Shown here piece by piece: positions 43,025 to 52,162 of a DNA stretch of 64,000 nt. The notes under the pieces were generated by a model. It was not told the DNA's origin. It worked only from the letters and a program-made list of their open reading frames with translations, and did no database searches. The translations under genes were made by a program, and so were the position numbers. The DNA comes from DASXKD01 sp963762735 (GTDB taxonomy: Bacteria > Actinomycetota > Actinomycetes > Streptosporangiales > Streptosporangiaceae), in NCBI GenBank assembly GCA_963762735.1, contig CAVXMG010000002.1:1-64000 (forward strand). Direction: 5' to 3'. The stretch's first letter is position 1. Each line of letters begins with the position of its first letter.

Positions 43025-44056
43025 ATGGGCCCTCCTCCGGAGGTCGCGGAGGTCCGCCGGGCGGTTCGCCGGTGCCTGGAGGAGTTCGCCGGGGGTGACC
43101 TCGTGCTGGCCGCCTGCTCCGGCGGGGCCGACTCGCTCGCCCTGGCCGCCGCCCTGGCCCACGAGGGACAGCGCTGCGGGCTGCGCGCGGGCGGCGTCAC
43201 CGTGGATCACGGGCTGCAGGCCGGATCCGCGGCGGTTGCCAGCGAGGTGACAAGGGTGCTCACCGGGCTCGGCCTGGAGCCGGTGGTCTGCCTGCGGGTC
43301 GGCGTGTCCAGGGAGCCCGGCCACGGCGGGCCGGAAGCATCGGCACGTACCGCCAGGTACGCCGCACTCGCCGACGCCGCGCACCGCACCGGGGCCGCCG
43401 CCGTCCTGCTCGCGCACAGCCGGGACGACCAGGCGGAGAGCGTCCTGCTCGGTCTCGCCCGCGGATCGGGGCCCAGGTCGCTAGCGGGCATGCCGGAGTG
43501 CCGCGGGGCCTACCGGCGGCCGCTGCTCGGGGTCGGCCGGGCCACGTTGCGGGCCGCCTGCGCCGCGCTCGGCCTACAGCCCTGGGACGACCCGCAGAAC
43601 GCCGATCCCGCCTTTGCCAGGGCCCGGGTTCGCCACCAGGCGCTGCCCGCCCTGGAAGCCGCACTCGGTCCCGGGGTGGCCGAGGCCCTGGCCCGCAGCG
43701 CCCGCCAGTTCCGCGCGGACGCCGAACTGCTTGATGACCTCGCCGCCGTCCAGGCCGAGCAGGTGCGGTGCGACGACGGCTCCTGGGAGGCGGACCGGCT
43801 GGCCGCATTGCCGGAGGCGCTCAGGACCCGGGTGCTCCGGCAGGCCGCCATCGCGGCAGGCTGCCCGCCCGGCGCGCTGACCGCCGGGCATGTCGAGGCA
43901 CTGGAATCCCTGGTCACTTCCTGGCGCGGGCAGCGCTGGACGGACCTGCCCGGAGGTGTCCGCGGCATGCGGCAGCATGGCAAACTGCTTTTCACCGCCG
44001 GTCACCCCAGCGAGCCGGCCGGAGGCACCCCGGAGGGCCCGGTTGGACGCGACTGA
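43025..44056 (+). CDS. tilS: tRNA(Ile)-lysidine synthase TilS
   Basis: 343 residues. The PP-loop SGGADSLALAAAL at about 32-44 binds ATP; HSRDDQAESVLLGLARGSG and WDDPQNADPAFARARVRHQA are further TilS signatures. The enzyme attaches lysine to C34 of tRNA-Ile(CAU), so it reads AUA; it is essential in most bacteria. Length is normal for actinomycetes, which lack part of the C-terminal domain. The ATG at 43025 lies eight bases after the metalloprotease stop, and the end overlaps hpt by 14 bases, indicating one operon. Confidence 0.94.
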   Translation: MGPPPEVAEVRRAVRRCLEEFAGGDLVLAACSGGADSLALAAALAHEGQRCGLRAGGVTVDHGLQAGSAAVASEVTRVLTGLGLEPVVCLRVGVSREPGHGGPEASARTARYAALADAAHRTGAAAVLLAHSRDDQAESVLLGLARGSGPRSLAGMPECRGAYRRPLLGVGRATLRAACAALGLQPWDDPQNADPAFARARVRHQALPALEAALGPGVAEALARSARQFRADAELLDDLAAVQAEQVRCDDGSWEADRLAALPEALRTRVLRQAAIAAGCPPGALTAGHVEALESLVTSWRGQRWTDLPGGVRGMRQHGKLLFTAGHPSEPAGGTPEGPVGRD

Positions 44057-44660
44057 CGTAGGGGCCGACCTCAAGGAGATCCTCATCCCGGCCGACCGCC
44101 TGCAGGCCCGGGTGACGGAACTCGCCGCCGAGATCGACGCGGACTACGCGGGCCACGATCTCCTGCTCGTCGGGGTGCTCAAGGGCGCGGTCATGATCAT
44201 GGCCGATCTCGCCCGGGCCGTGCGGCTGCCGGTGGAGATGGACTGGATGGCCGTCTCCTCCTATGGGTCCGGCACCAGGTCGTCCGGTGTGGTCCGGATC
44301 CTCAAGGACCTCGATACCGACATTTCAGGCAAGCACGTCCTGATCGTGGAGGACATCGTCGACTCGGGCCTCACGCTCTCCTGGCTGGTGGGCAACCTGC
44401 GCTCGCGGCAGCCGGCCTCGCTGCGGCTGTGCGTCCTGCTCCGCAAGCCGGGGGCGGCGCGGATGGACGTCGATGTGGCCTATACCGGATTCGAGATCGC
44501 GAACGAGTTCGTGGTCGGGTACGGGCTTGACTATGCCGAGCGGTACCGGAACCTGCCGTTCGTCGGCACCCTGGCGCCGCATGTGTACGGCGGGGAGGAG
44601 GCTCCCGAACCGGCCCCGGAGCCCGTCGAGGAGGGACGAGAACCGGGACCCGAGACCTGA
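44043..44660 (+). CDS. hpt: Hypoxanthine phosphoribosyltransferase
   Basis: 205 residues from a TTG at 44043, inside the tilS end; no better start exists because the fold begins at once (VGADLKEILIPADRLQARVT). Features: LLLVGVLKGAVMIMADLAR, MDWMAVSSYGSGTRSSG (flexible loop), PRPP motif VLIVEDIVDSGLTL at about 99-112, and FEIANEFVVGYGLDYAERYR. It makes IMP/GMP from hypoxanthine/guanine and PRPP. The last 25 residues are Glu/Pro-rich and extra to the family. In this tilS-hpt-ftsH arrangement the gene order is conserved from Bacillus to Streptomyces. Confidence 0.95.
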   Translation: MDATDVGADLKEILIPADRLQARVTELAAEIDADYAGHDLLLVGVLKGAVMIMADLARAVRLPVEMDWMAVSSYGSGTRSSGVVRILKDLDTDISGKHVLIVEDIVDSGLTLSWLVGNLRSRQPASLRLCVLLRKPGAARMDVDVAYTGFEIANEFVVGYGLDYAERYRNLPFVGTLAPHVYGGEEAPEPAPEPVEEGREPGPET

Positions 44661-44928
44661 GCCGGGACGCGGGCGGGTAAGACCGGGGAACACGGTCAGC
44701 GATGGGGAGCGTTGATGCGAGGAGAAGACCGTCGGGGAACCTGGGGTGGCATGGCCGCCCGAGGAGTCCCGGGCGCGGTGTAACGTCAACTAACCCGCAC
44801 CTCCAACCGGGAATGACAAGGAAGCCGCCATGGTCACTGGGGCGCAGGACAGGCCCGCCGGAGGTCGGCGGGTAACAACGCAGGCTGGTCAGGAGGGACT
44901 CGCCCAGAGCAGGCGGGGTCGTTGATCA

Positions 44929-46977
44929 ATGGATCTTAAGCGTTACTTCCGGGGACCGTTCGTCGCGGTCCTTGTGATGCTGCTGCTTTTCTTCATCGTG
45001 TTCGCGTACGCGAACCGCGGCGTCTCGTACACCCCGACCTCCACGTCCAGGGTTGTCGCTGACATCTACGGGGGCCACGTCAAGTCGGCCACCCTGATCG
45101 ACAAGAACCAGACGATCGAGATTGTCACGAACAGCAACCCGAGCCTGCGGCTCCAGGCGAGCTGGGTGGGCAACCAGGGGCAGCAGCTTGCCGCGGAACT
45201 TCAGAAGAACCCGCCGAAAGACGGTTACAACGTCCAGGTGCCCAGCGGCAACACCGTCATCGGCGTGATCTTCAGCTTCCTGCCCTACATCCTGATCATC
45301 CTGATCTTCTTCTTCCTGCTCAACCAGATGCAGGGCGGCGGCTCCCGGGTGATGAACTTCGGGAAGTCCAAGGCCAAGCTGATCACCAAGGACACCCCGA
45401 AGACGACCTTCGCCGACGTGGCCGGGGCCGACGAGGCCATCGAGGAACTGCAGGAGATCAAGGAGTTCCTGCAGACCCCGGGCAAGTTCCAGGCGATCGG
45501 CGCCAAGATCCCCAAGGGCGTGCTGCTCTACGGCCCGCCGGGCACCGGCAAGACCCTCCTCGCCCGCGCCGTGGCCGGAGAGGCCGGGGTGCCGTTCTAC
45601 TCGATCTCCGGTTCTGACTTCGTGGAGATGTTCGTCGGCGTCGGCGCCTCCCGGGTGCGTGACCTGTTCGAGCAGGCCAAGGCGAACGCGCCCGCGATCG
45701 TGTTCGTGGACGAGATCGACGCGGTCGGCCGGCACCGCGGTGCCGGGTTCGGCGGCGGGCACGACGAGCGCGAGCAGACCCTCAACCAGCTCCTCGTCGA
45801 GCTGGACGGCTTCGACGTCAAGGGCGGGGTCATCGTCATCGCGGCCACAAACCGGCCCGACATCCTCGACCCGGCGCTGCTGCGCCCCGGCCGGTTCGAC
45901 CGGCAGATCGTCGTCGCCCAGCCCGACCTCAACGGCCGCAAGGGCATCCTGCGGGTGCACGCGCGAGGCAAGCCGTTCGCCGAGGGCGTGGAACTCGACC
46001 TGATCGCGCGCCGGACGGCCGGTTTCACCGGTGCGGACCTCGCCAACGTGATCAACGAGGCGGCCCTGCTGACCGCCCGCGCCAACGGCACGAAGATCAC
46101 CATGGCCGCCCTGGAAGAGTCGATCGACCGGGTGATGGCGGGCCCCGAGCGCAAGAGCGTGCTCCTCTCCGAGAGGGAGCGCAAGCTCATCGCCTACCAC
46201 GAGGGCGGGCACGCGCTGGTCGGCCACGCCCTGCCGAACGCCGACCCGGTGCACAAGATCACGATCATCCCCCGCGGCCGGGCCCTCGGCTACACGGCCT
46301 CGGCGCCCCAGGAGGACAAGTTCCTGGTCACCCGGTCGGAGATGATGGACCAGCTGGCCATGCTGCTCGGTGGGCGCACCGCCGAGGAACTCGTCTTCCA
46401 CGAGCCCACCACGGGCGCCGCCAACGACATCGAGAAGGCAAGCTCGATCGCCCGCGGCATGGTGACCGAGTACGGCATGAGCGAGCGGCTGGGCGCCCGC
46501 AAGTTCGGCACCGGAGACGGCGAGCCGTTCCTCGGCCGGGAGATGTCGCACACCAGGGACTACTCCGAAGAGATCGCCTCCACGATCGACGAGGAGGTGC
46601 GGCGGCTGATCGAGTCGGCGCACGACGAGGCCTGGGAGATCCTGGTCACCTACCGTGAGGTGCTCGACGACCTGGTCCTCCAGCTCATGGACAAGGAGAC
46701 CCTGAGCAGGAACGAGGTTCTCCGGATCTTCGAGCCGATCCAGACGCGCCCCTCCCGCGGCTCCTACACCGGCTACGGCAAGCGGCTGCCCTCGGACCGC
46801 CCGCCGGTGCTGACGCCCAAGGAACTGGCCCTCACCGCCGCCTCCGACGGCAAGGACCTGCCCTCGTCCGGCAACGGCCAGGCCTCCTCCAGCGCGGCGA
46901 ACTCGCTCGGCAGCGGCGCGCCGCCCGCGATGCCCTCGTTCGGCCCCGATGACGCCGTGCCCGGCGAACCGCTTTGA
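44929..46977 (+). CDS. ftsH: ATP-dependent zinc metalloprotease FtsH
   Basis: 682 residues. Two membrane helices (FVAVLVMLLLFFIVFAY, 10-27; VIGVIFSFLPYILIILIFFF, about 108-128) flank a small outer domain. AAA module: Walker A GPPGTGKTLLA near 202, Walker B IVFVDEIDAVG, second region of homology RPDILDPALLRPGRFDRQ. Zinc protease site HEGGH near 424; most FtsH have HEAGH, so Ala is Gly here, and the third ligand lies in GGRTAEELVF further on. Hexameric quality-control protease in the membrane. The C-terminus (from about 620) is Ser/Pro-rich. The 268-base gap before it should hold the promoter; it shares a TTGA overlap with folE. Confidence 0.97.
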   Translation: MDLKRYFRGPFVAVLVMLLLFFIVFAYANRGVSYTPTSTSRVVADIYGGHVKSATLIDKNQTIEIVTNSNPSLRLQASWVGNQGQQLAAELQKNPPKDGYNVQVPSGNTVIGVIFSFLPYILIILIFFFLLNQMQGGGSRVMNFGKSKAKLITKDTPKTTFADVAGADEAIEELQEIKEFLQTPGKFQAIGAKIPKGVLLYGPPGTGKTLLARAVAGEAGVPFYSISGSDFVEMFVGVGASRVRDLFEQAKANAPAIVFVDEIDAVGRHRGAGFGGGHDEREQTLNQLLVELDGFDVKGGVIVIAATNRPDILDPALLRPGRFDRQIVVAQPDLNGRKGILRVHARGKPFAEGVELDLIARRTAGFTGADLANVINEAALLTARANGTKITMAALEESIDRVMAGPERKSVLLSERERKLIAYHEGGHALVGHALPNADPVHKITIIPRGRALGYTASAPQEDKFLVTRSEMMDQLAMLLGGRTAEELVFHEPTTGAANDIEKASSIARGMVTEYGMSERLGARKFGTGDGEPFLGREMSHTRDYSEEIASTIDEEVRRLIESAHDEAWEILVTYREVLDDLVLQLMDKETLSRNEVLRIFEPIQTRPSRGSYTGYGKRLPSDRPPVLTPKELALTAASDGKDLPSSGNGQASSSAANSLGSGAPPAMPSFGPDDAVPGEPL

Positions 46978-47552
46978 CCGAGCCGATAGACCGGCCGCGG
47001 ATCGAGCGGGCCGTAAGGGAAATCCTGATCGCCATCGGGGAGGACCCGGACCGGGACGGTCTGGCCGACACCCCCGCGCGGGTGGCGCGTGCCTACGCCG
47101 AACAGTTCTCCGGGCTGTCCCAGCGCCCGGAGGACGTGCTCGGCACCGTGTTCGACGCCGACTACGACGAGCTGATCCTGGTCCGCGACATCGAGGTCTA
47201 CAGCACCTGCGAGCATCACCTGGTGCCGTTCTTCGGCAAGGCCCACGTGGCCTACATACCGAACGAGAAAGGCCAGATCACCGGCTTGTCCAAGCTGGCC
47301 AGGCTGGTCGACCTCTACGCCAGGCGGCCACAGGTCCAGGAGCGGATGACCAGCCAGATCGCCGACGCGCTGATGCGGGTGCTCGAGCCGCGCGGTGCCC
47401 TGGTCGTGATCGAGGCGGAGCACCTGTGCATGTCCATGCGCGGTGTGCGCAAGCCGGGCGCGAAAACCGTCACCTCGGCGGTGCGCGGCAGCATCAGGGA
47501 CAGTGCCCGCACCCGGGCGGAGGCCATGAGCCTGCTGCTGCACCGCGGCTGA
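46974..47552 (+). CDS. folE: GTP cyclohydrolase I
   Basis: 192 residues starting at a TTG that overlaps the ftsH stop (TTGA), so translationally coupled. Zinc and active-site residues in STCEHHLVPFFGKAHVAYIP (Cys near 80, His pair), then LSKLARLVDLYARRPQVQER, AEHLCMSMRGVRKPGAKTVT (second Cys). It converts GTP to 7,8-dihydroneopterin triphosphate, the first step of folate synthesis; the other folate genes folP, folB and folK follow about 2.2 kb downstream. Cytoplasmic homodecamer. Length is typical for actinomycetes. Confidence 0.96.
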   Translation: MTEPIDRPRIERAVREILIAIGEDPDRDGLADTPARVARAYAEQFSGLSQRPEDVLGTVFDADYDELILVRDIEVYSTCEHHLVPFFGKAHVAYIPNEKGQITGLSKLARLVDLYARRPQVQERMTSQIADALMRVLEPRGALVVIEAEHLCMSMRGVRKPGAKTVTSAVRGSIRDSARTRAEAMSLLLHRG

Positions 47553-47712
47553 GCCGTGCTCGGACCGCACCCCGTCGTCGCGCCCGCGAAGCGCCGGACT
47601 GGGTGCTCGCGAAGCGTCGGCCTGGGCCGCAGGCACAGAAATTGTGCGCGGGAAGCTAGCCTTGTAACAAAGGCCTAGGAGAGAACCTCCAGCCACGGAC
47701 GGAAGTGGCGCT

Positions 47713-47748
47713 CATGGGTACTTTGCAAATAACGGGAGATTACCCATG
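47713..47748. promoter_or_regulatory. Inverted repeat upstream of DUF2156 gene
   Basis: CATGGGTA at 47713..47720 and TACCCATG at 47741..47748, a perfect 8-base inverted repeat with a 20-base loop, 31 bases before the start at 47780. It could be an operator or a hairpin in the leader. Nothing else is visible in 47553..47779. Confidence 0.4.
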
Positions 47749-47779
47749 AAAAGCGCCGGCGGGACTACGCTGTTTTCCC

Positions 47780-49630
47780 GTGACGCAGGGTCTCATGCAC
47801 ATGTCTGAAGCGAGCGAGCCGAGCGCTCTGCCTGACGCAGCCGACGCCGGTGAGACCGGGGAACACACCCAACTCCCGCCTGGCCGGGAGCCGGACCGCA
47901 GGCAGCGGCACCGGTGGGTGCCCATCACGGCGGGCTGGCTCAGCCTGCTGATCGGGCTCGCCGACGTGGTGAGCGCGGTCATTCCCCGGCTCCAGTTGGT
48001 GCACCGGCTGCACCGGATCACGCCGTTCGTGCCTGGCGTCCTGACCAATGTCACTTTTACCGCGGACGTGATCATCGGGCTGCTCCTGTTGATGCTCTCG
48101 CACGGGCTGCGGCGCAGAAAGCGCCGCGCTTGGCAGGCAACTTGCCTGTTGCTTACCTTCAGCGTGCTCATTCATGTGGTGCACGCGCCCTATCTGGCGC
48201 CAGGCGTGATCTCCGCGATACTCCTGGGTGGCCTGCTCTTTTACCGGGACGAGTTCTACGCGGTGGGCGACGCGCTGACCCGGTGGCGCGCCGCGCGCGT
48301 CTTCGTCTGCCTGCTGATCGCGGACCTGGCCATCGGCCTGACCTACATGCTGCTGGTGCACGGCCTGGCCCAGGACTACTCGGTGTGGCAGCGGATCGTG
48401 CACACCGCCTACGGCCTGGTCGGCGTGACCGGCCCGGTCCAGTTCGTGCCAGAGAGCAGGAGCGACTTCTTCAACACCCTGACCAGCTCGCTTGGCGTGT
48501 TCACGCTGCTCGTCACCGGGTACCTTTTCCTGCGCCCGGCCAAGCCCAAGGGCAGGTTCAGCCCGCAGGACGAGGGGGAGATCCGGGGACTGCTGGGACG
48601 GCACGGGCACCGGGACTCGCTGGGCTATTTCACGCTCCGCCACGACAAGAACGTGATCTGGTCAGCTACCGGCAAGTCCTGCGTGGGCTACCGGGTGGTC
48701 TCCGGGGTCATGCTGGCCAGCGGCGACCCCATCGGAGATCCCGAGGCCTGGCCGGGCGCGATCCACGCGTTCCTCGACGAGGCGGCCAGGCACGCCTGGG
48801 CGCCCGCGGTGATGGGCTGCAGCGAGCTTGGTGCCGAGGTCTGGTGCCGGGAGGGCGGCGGGCTGACCGCCCTGGAACTCGGTGACGAGGCGGTCGTGGA
48901 GGTCGCCGACTTCAGCCTCCAGGGCAGGCAGATGCGCAACGTCCGGCAGATGACCGCCCGGGTGTGCCGCCAGGGGTACGTGGCGGAGATCCGGCGGCTT
49001 TCCGAGGTGCCGCAGGACGAGTTGGAGCGGCTGGTCCGCCGGGCCGACTCCTGGCGCGGCAGCCCCACAGAGCGCGGGTTCTCGATGGCCCTCGGCCGGG
49101 TCGGCGGCCCGGGCGACGGGGACTGCGTCATCGCCACGGCCACGGAGAACGGGGTGCTGCGCGGCCTGCTGCACTTCGTGCCGTGGGGATCTGACGGCCT
49201 TTCCCTCGACCTCATGCGCCGGGAGCGGACCGCGCAGCCGGGAGTGAACGACTTCCTCATCGTGGAGACGATCAAGGCGGCCCAGGATCTCGGCATCAAG
49301 AGGGTGTCGCTGAACTTCGCGGTGTTCCGCGCGGCTCTGGCCCGTGGCGAGCGGATCGGCGCCGGGCCGGTGCTGCGGGCCTGGCGGGGCATCCTGCTGT
49401 TCGCCTCCCGGTGGTTCCAGATCGAGTCCCTCTACAAGTTCAACGCCAAGTTCTGCCCGCTGTGGGTGCCGCGTTTCTTCGTGTTCTCCGGGACCAGGGA
49501 TGCGCCGCGGGTCGCGCTCGCCGCCCTGGAAGCCGAGGCGTTCCTGGTCTGGCCCACGGTGGAGGTGCGCCGGATCGCTCGCCGGATGGGACTCACCCGG
49601 CTGGCGCGGCCACTGCGCCGGCACCGCTGA
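47780..49630 (+). CDS. DUF2156 membrane protein (MprF/LysX-like, phosphatidylglycerol lysyltransferase domain)
   Basis: 616 residues. N-terminal 45 residues are cytoplasmic, followed by about five to six membrane helices (WVPITAGWLSLLIGLADVVS, VTFTADVIIGLLLLMLSH, ACLLLTFS-like, FVCLLIADLAIGLTYMLLV, LGVFTLLVTGYLFL) up to about residue 250. The soluble C-terminal DUF2156 domain (GHRDSLGYFTLRHDKNVIWS, VMLASGDPIGDPEAWPGAIH, GFSMALGRVGG, DFLIVETIKAAQDLGIKRVS) is a tandem GNAT-fold acyltransferase as in MprF, which transfers Lys or Ala from tRNA to lipid. No lysyl-tRNA synthetase domain is fused, unlike LysX. It sits between folE and folP. The start (GTG 47780) could also be an ATG at 47795 or 47801. 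Confidence 0.85.
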   Translation: MTQGLMHMSEASEPSALPDAADAGETGEHTQLPPGREPDRRQRHRWVPITAGWLSLLIGLADVVSAVIPRLQLVHRLHRITPFVPGVLTNVTFTADVIIGLLLLMLSHGLRRRKRRAWQATCLLLTFSVLIHVVHAPYLAPGVISAILLGGLLFYRDEFYAVGDALTRWRAARVFVCLLIADLAIGLTYMLLVHGLAQDYSVWQRIVHTAYGLVGVTGPVQFVPESRSDFFNTLTSSLGVFTLLVTGYLFLRPAKPKGRFSPQDEGEIRGLLGRHGHRDSLGYFTLRHDKNVIWSATGKSCVGYRVVSGVMLASGDPIGDPEAWPGAIHAFLDEAARHAWAPAVMGCSELGAEVWCREGGGLTALELGDEAVVEVADFSLQGRQMRNVRQMTARVCRQGYVAEIRRLSEVPQDELERLVRRADSWRGSPTERGFSMALGRVGGPGDGDCVIATATENGVLRGLLHFVPWGSDGLSLDLMRRERTAQPGVNDFLIVETIKAAQDLGIKRVSLNFAVFRAALARGERIGAGPVLRAWRGILLFASRWFQIESLYKFNAKFCPLWVPRFFVFSGTRDAPRVALAALEAEAFLVWPTVEVRRIARRMGLTRLARPLRRHR

Positions 49631-49744
49631 GCCTGGCCGCCGGAATCGGTCCTCCGGGCCGCTGAGCCTGGCCGCTGGAATCGGTGCGGCCGGCCGCTGA
49701 GTCAGCCTGTGTCGATGTCGCCCTCCGCGCATAGGGTGACCAGT

Positions 49745-50680
49745 GTGACAAGCGGCACACCCGCCGGGGGTTGGCCGGGCGCTGCCCGGCCGGCTGGCAT
49801 GCGCCGCGGCCCGGGCCCGCCCGGGCTTCCCGATCCGGACCGGTGCCTGGTCATGGGGGTAGTGAACGTCACACCGGATTCGTTCTCCGATGGCGGCGAA
49901 TGGTTCGGGGCCGAGGCGGCGATCGGCCGTGGCCGGCAACTCGCCGCCCAGGGCGCCGACATCGTGGACGTGGGCGGGGAATCCACCCGGCCTGGTGCCC
50001 AGCGGATACCCGCCGACGAGGAACTCCGCCGGGTCATCCCGGTGATCACCGGGCTGGCGGCTGAGAACGTGCCGGTCAGCGTGGACACCATGCGGGCCGA
50101 GGTGGCCGCCGCAGCGCTGGATGCCGGTGCCAGCCTGGTCAACGACGTGAGCGGCGGCCTGGCCGACCCGGACATGCCCCGCCTGGTGGCCCAGGCGGGA
50201 GTGCCCTACGTGGTCATGCACTGGCGCGGTCACAGCCACCGGATGCAGGAGCGGGCCGTCTACGCCGATGTCGTCGGGGAGGTGTGCGAGGAACTGCGCC
50301 GCCGGATCGACGTGGTGATCGCGCAGGGCGTGGAGCCTTCGATGATCGTGGTGGATCCGGGGCTCGGCTTCGCCAAGCAGGCCGAGCACAACTGGGCGCT
50401 CCTGGTGAACCTGGACCGCGTATCCCGCCTGGACGGCACCGGGCACGCCTTCCCCGTGCTCGTGGGAGCATCGCGCAAGCGCTTCCTTGGCCGGCTGCTG
50501 GCCGGTCCCGACGGCACCCCCCGGTCCTTCGCCGGCTCCGACGACGCCACGGTCGCGGTGACCGCACTCGCCGCCGCCGCGGGCGCCTGGTGCGCCCGGG
50601 TGCACGAGGTGCCCGCCAACTCCGACGCGGTCCGCGTTGCCGAAGCCTGGCGGGCGGCCGCCAAGGAGAGCGTCACATGA
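49745..50680 (+). CDS. folP: Dihydropteroate synthase
   Basis: About 311 residues from a GTG at 49745 (further GTGs at 49709 and 49736 are in frame; AGGGTG lies about ten bases ahead of the chosen one). Pterin-binding TIM barrel: CLVMGVVNVTPDSFSDGG, GADIVDVGGESTRPGAQRIP, VPVSVDTMRAEV, LVNDVSGGL, MIVVDPGLGFAKQAEHNW and FPVLVGASRKRFLG. It joins p-aminobenzoate to dihydropterin pyrophosphate and is the sulfonamide target. First of the folP-folB-folK run, overlapping folB by four bases (ATGA). Just upstream, 49624..49685, a 27-base sequence is present twice with small changes. Confidence 0.95.
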   Translation: MTSGTPAGGWPGAARPAGMRRGPGPPGLPDPDRCLVMGVVNVTPDSFSDGGEWFGAEAAIGRGRQLAAQGADIVDVGGESTRPGAQRIPADEELRRVIPVITGLAAENVPVSVDTMRAEVAAAALDAGASLVNDVSGGLADPDMPRLVAQAGVPYVVMHWRGHSHRMQERAVYADVVGEVCEELRRRIDVVIAQGVEPSMIVVDPGLGFAKQAEHNWALLVNLDRVSRLDGTGHAFPVLVGASRKRFLGRLLAGPDGTPRSFAGSDDATVAVTALAAAAGAWCARVHEVPANSDAVRVAEAWRAAAKESVT

Positions 50681-51126
50681 CCCTGGACCGGATCGAGCTG
50701 CGAGGGCTGCGGGTCTTCGCCCGGCACGGCGTGCTCGACTCCGAGCGGCGGAACGGCCAGGAGTTCGTGATCGACGCGGTGCTGTGGCTGGATACCAGGC
50801 CCGCCGCTGGGAGCGATGACCTGTCCAAGACCGTTGACTATGGTGCCCTTGCCAACCGGCTGGTGCGCCTGGCCGAGGACCCGCCCGTCCGGCTGATCGA
50901 GACGCTGGCCGGGCGGCTCGCGGCCGATTGCCTGTCCGAACCCCTGGTCGCGGAGGTCGAGATCACAGTCCACAAGCCGCAAGCGCCCATCGCTCATCCG
51001 TTCAGCGACGTCACCGTCGTCATCCGCCGGGCGCGGCCGTCGCCCGGTCCCCAGCACCCGGCACCCCCCTCGTCCAGCCCCCAGCAGCCCGCACCGCCCC
51101 CGCCCGGCCCACGGCGGCCCGTGTGA
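50677..51126 (+). CDS. folB: Dihydroneopterin aldolase
   Basis: 149 residues; the first 120 match FolB: TLDRIELRGLRVFARHGVLD with RRNGQEFVIDAVLWLD, LSKTVDYGALANRLVRLAED, IETLAGRLAADCL and VEITVHKPQAPIAHPFSDVT, which hold the catalytic Glu, Tyr and Lys. It turns dihydroneopterin into hydroxymethyl-dihydropterin. The tail of about 28 residues is a Pro/Ser repeat (PSPGPQHPAPPSSSPQQ) not found in the family and probably disordered. Start overlaps folP (ATGA), end overlaps folK (GTGA): tight translational coupling. Confidence 0.95.
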   Translation: MTLDRIELRGLRVFARHGVLDSERRNGQEFVIDAVLWLDTRPAAGSDDLSKTVDYGALANRLVRLAEDPPVRLIETLAGRLAADCLSEPLVAEVEITVHKPQAPIAHPFSDVTVVIRRARPSPGPQHPAPPSSSPQQPAPPPPGPRRPV

Positions 51127-51629
51127 ACCGGCGCACGGTCATAGCCATGGGCAGCAATATCGGTGACCGCCTGGACTACCTGCAAGGTGGGCTGGACGGG
51201 CTGTTCGACACCCCCCGCATCACGTTCCTCGCCGTGTCGCCGGTGTACGAGACCACCCCGGTCGGCGGGCCGGAGCAGCCCGACTACCTGAACGCCGTGG
51301 TGATCGCGGAGACGTCCATGCCCGCGCAGGCCGTGCTCGAACGGTGCCTCAGCCTTGAGGACGCGTACGGCCGCGTCCGTGACGAGCGGTGGGGCCCGCG
51401 AACGCTCGACCTGGATCTCATCGTCTACGGTGACGAGGTGAGCAACAGCCCAGGATTGACGCTGCCGCATCCCCGTGCGCACGAGCGCGCGTTCGTCCTC
51501 GCTCCCTGGCTCGACGCCGACCCGCAGGCGCAGATCCCGGGCTGCGGGCCGGTGGCGGACCTGCTGGCCGCCCTCGGTACCGCAGGGGTCGCCCGAGTGG
51601 AGGGCGCCGTGCTGCACCCGCCCGCATGA
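51123..51629 (+). CDS. folK: HPPK (hydroxymethyldihydropterin pyrophosphokinase)
   Basis: 168 residues from a GTG overlapping the folB stop. Signature stretches: VIAMGSNIGDRLDYLQGG, SPVYETTPVGGPEQPDYLNA, WGPRTLDLDLIVYGDEVSNS (the two metal-binding Asp) and LPHPRAHERAFVLAPWLDAD. It transfers pyrophosphate from ATP to the dihydropterin, giving the FolP substrate. Length and motifs are complete. Followed after 34 bases by the DUF3180 gene. Confidence 0.95.
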   Translation: MNRRTVIAMGSNIGDRLDYLQGGLDGLFDTPRITFLAVSPVYETTPVGGPEQPDYLNAVVIAETSMPAQAVLERCLSLEDAYGRVRDERWGPRTLDLDLIVYGDEVSNSPGLTLPHPRAHERAFVLAPWLDADPQAQIPGCGPVADLLAALGTAGVARVEGAVLHPPA

Positions 51630-51663
51630 CCACCACCAAAGCCAGCGCGGCGGTGCGGCGCCG

Positions 51664-52143
51664 ATGACACCGACCAAGGCCCGCACCCTGGTCCTGACCG
51701 GCCTGATCTGCGCCGTCGGGGTCTGGCTGCTGCTGCGGCAGGTGTACACGTCGCTGCCCCCGCTGCCGTGGAGCGGAGTGCCCGCGCTGCTGCTGCTCGC
51801 CATCGCCGAGACGATCACCGGCCGGAACGTGCGAGCCCGGCTGGCTGGCCGCGGCACCCCGATCCCCCCGATCGCGGTGGCCAGGATGGCCGCGCTGGCG
51901 AAGGCCAGTTCGCTGGCGGGCGCCCTCATCGGCGGGCTGGCCGCCGGTTTCCTGATCTACGTCTCGGCGTCACTGGACAAGTCGGCGTACCGGTCCGACG
52001 CGCTGGTGTCCGGGGCGACGCTGGGCGCCGCGCTACTGCTCATCGCCGCCGCGCTGTACCTGGAGTACGGCTGCCGCGCCCGGAACGGCCGCGACCAGGA
52101 CGCCGAACCCGGCCAGCCGCCGCATTCGGGTGCTGCGCACTGA
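51664..52143 (+). CDS. DUF3180 membrane protein
   Basis: 159 residues from the ATG at 51664. Four membrane helices in two pairs: TLVLTGLICAVGVWLLL and VPALLLLAIAETITG, then SSLAGALIGGLAAGFLIYVS and ATLGAALLLIAAALYLEY; the C-terminus is hydrophilic. The family is confined to actinobacteria and nearly always follows folK, as here, suggesting shared regulation; no function is known. A coupling to folate uptake or efflux would be speculation. It is convergent with the NuoD-like gene, only 19 bases apart. Confidence 0.9.
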   Translation: MTPTKARTLVLTGLICAVGVWLLLRQVYTSLPPLPWSGVPALLLLAIAETITGRNVRARLAGRGTPIPPIAVARMAALAKASSLAGALIGGLAAGFLIYVSASLDKSAYRSDALVSGATLGAALLLIAAALYLEYGCRARNGRDQDAEPGQPPHSGAAH

Positions 52144-52162
52144 CCGCGGCACCAGGGGCCGC

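Noticed and set aside
44926..46623. Long open frame on the minus strand opposite ftsH, and similar ones opposite folP/DUF2156 (48662..50605), coaX/lysS and the histidine kinase
   Set aside because: In very GC-rich coding DNA the opposite strand often stays open. These translations lack family motifs and start signals, while the plus-strand genes are unmistakable.
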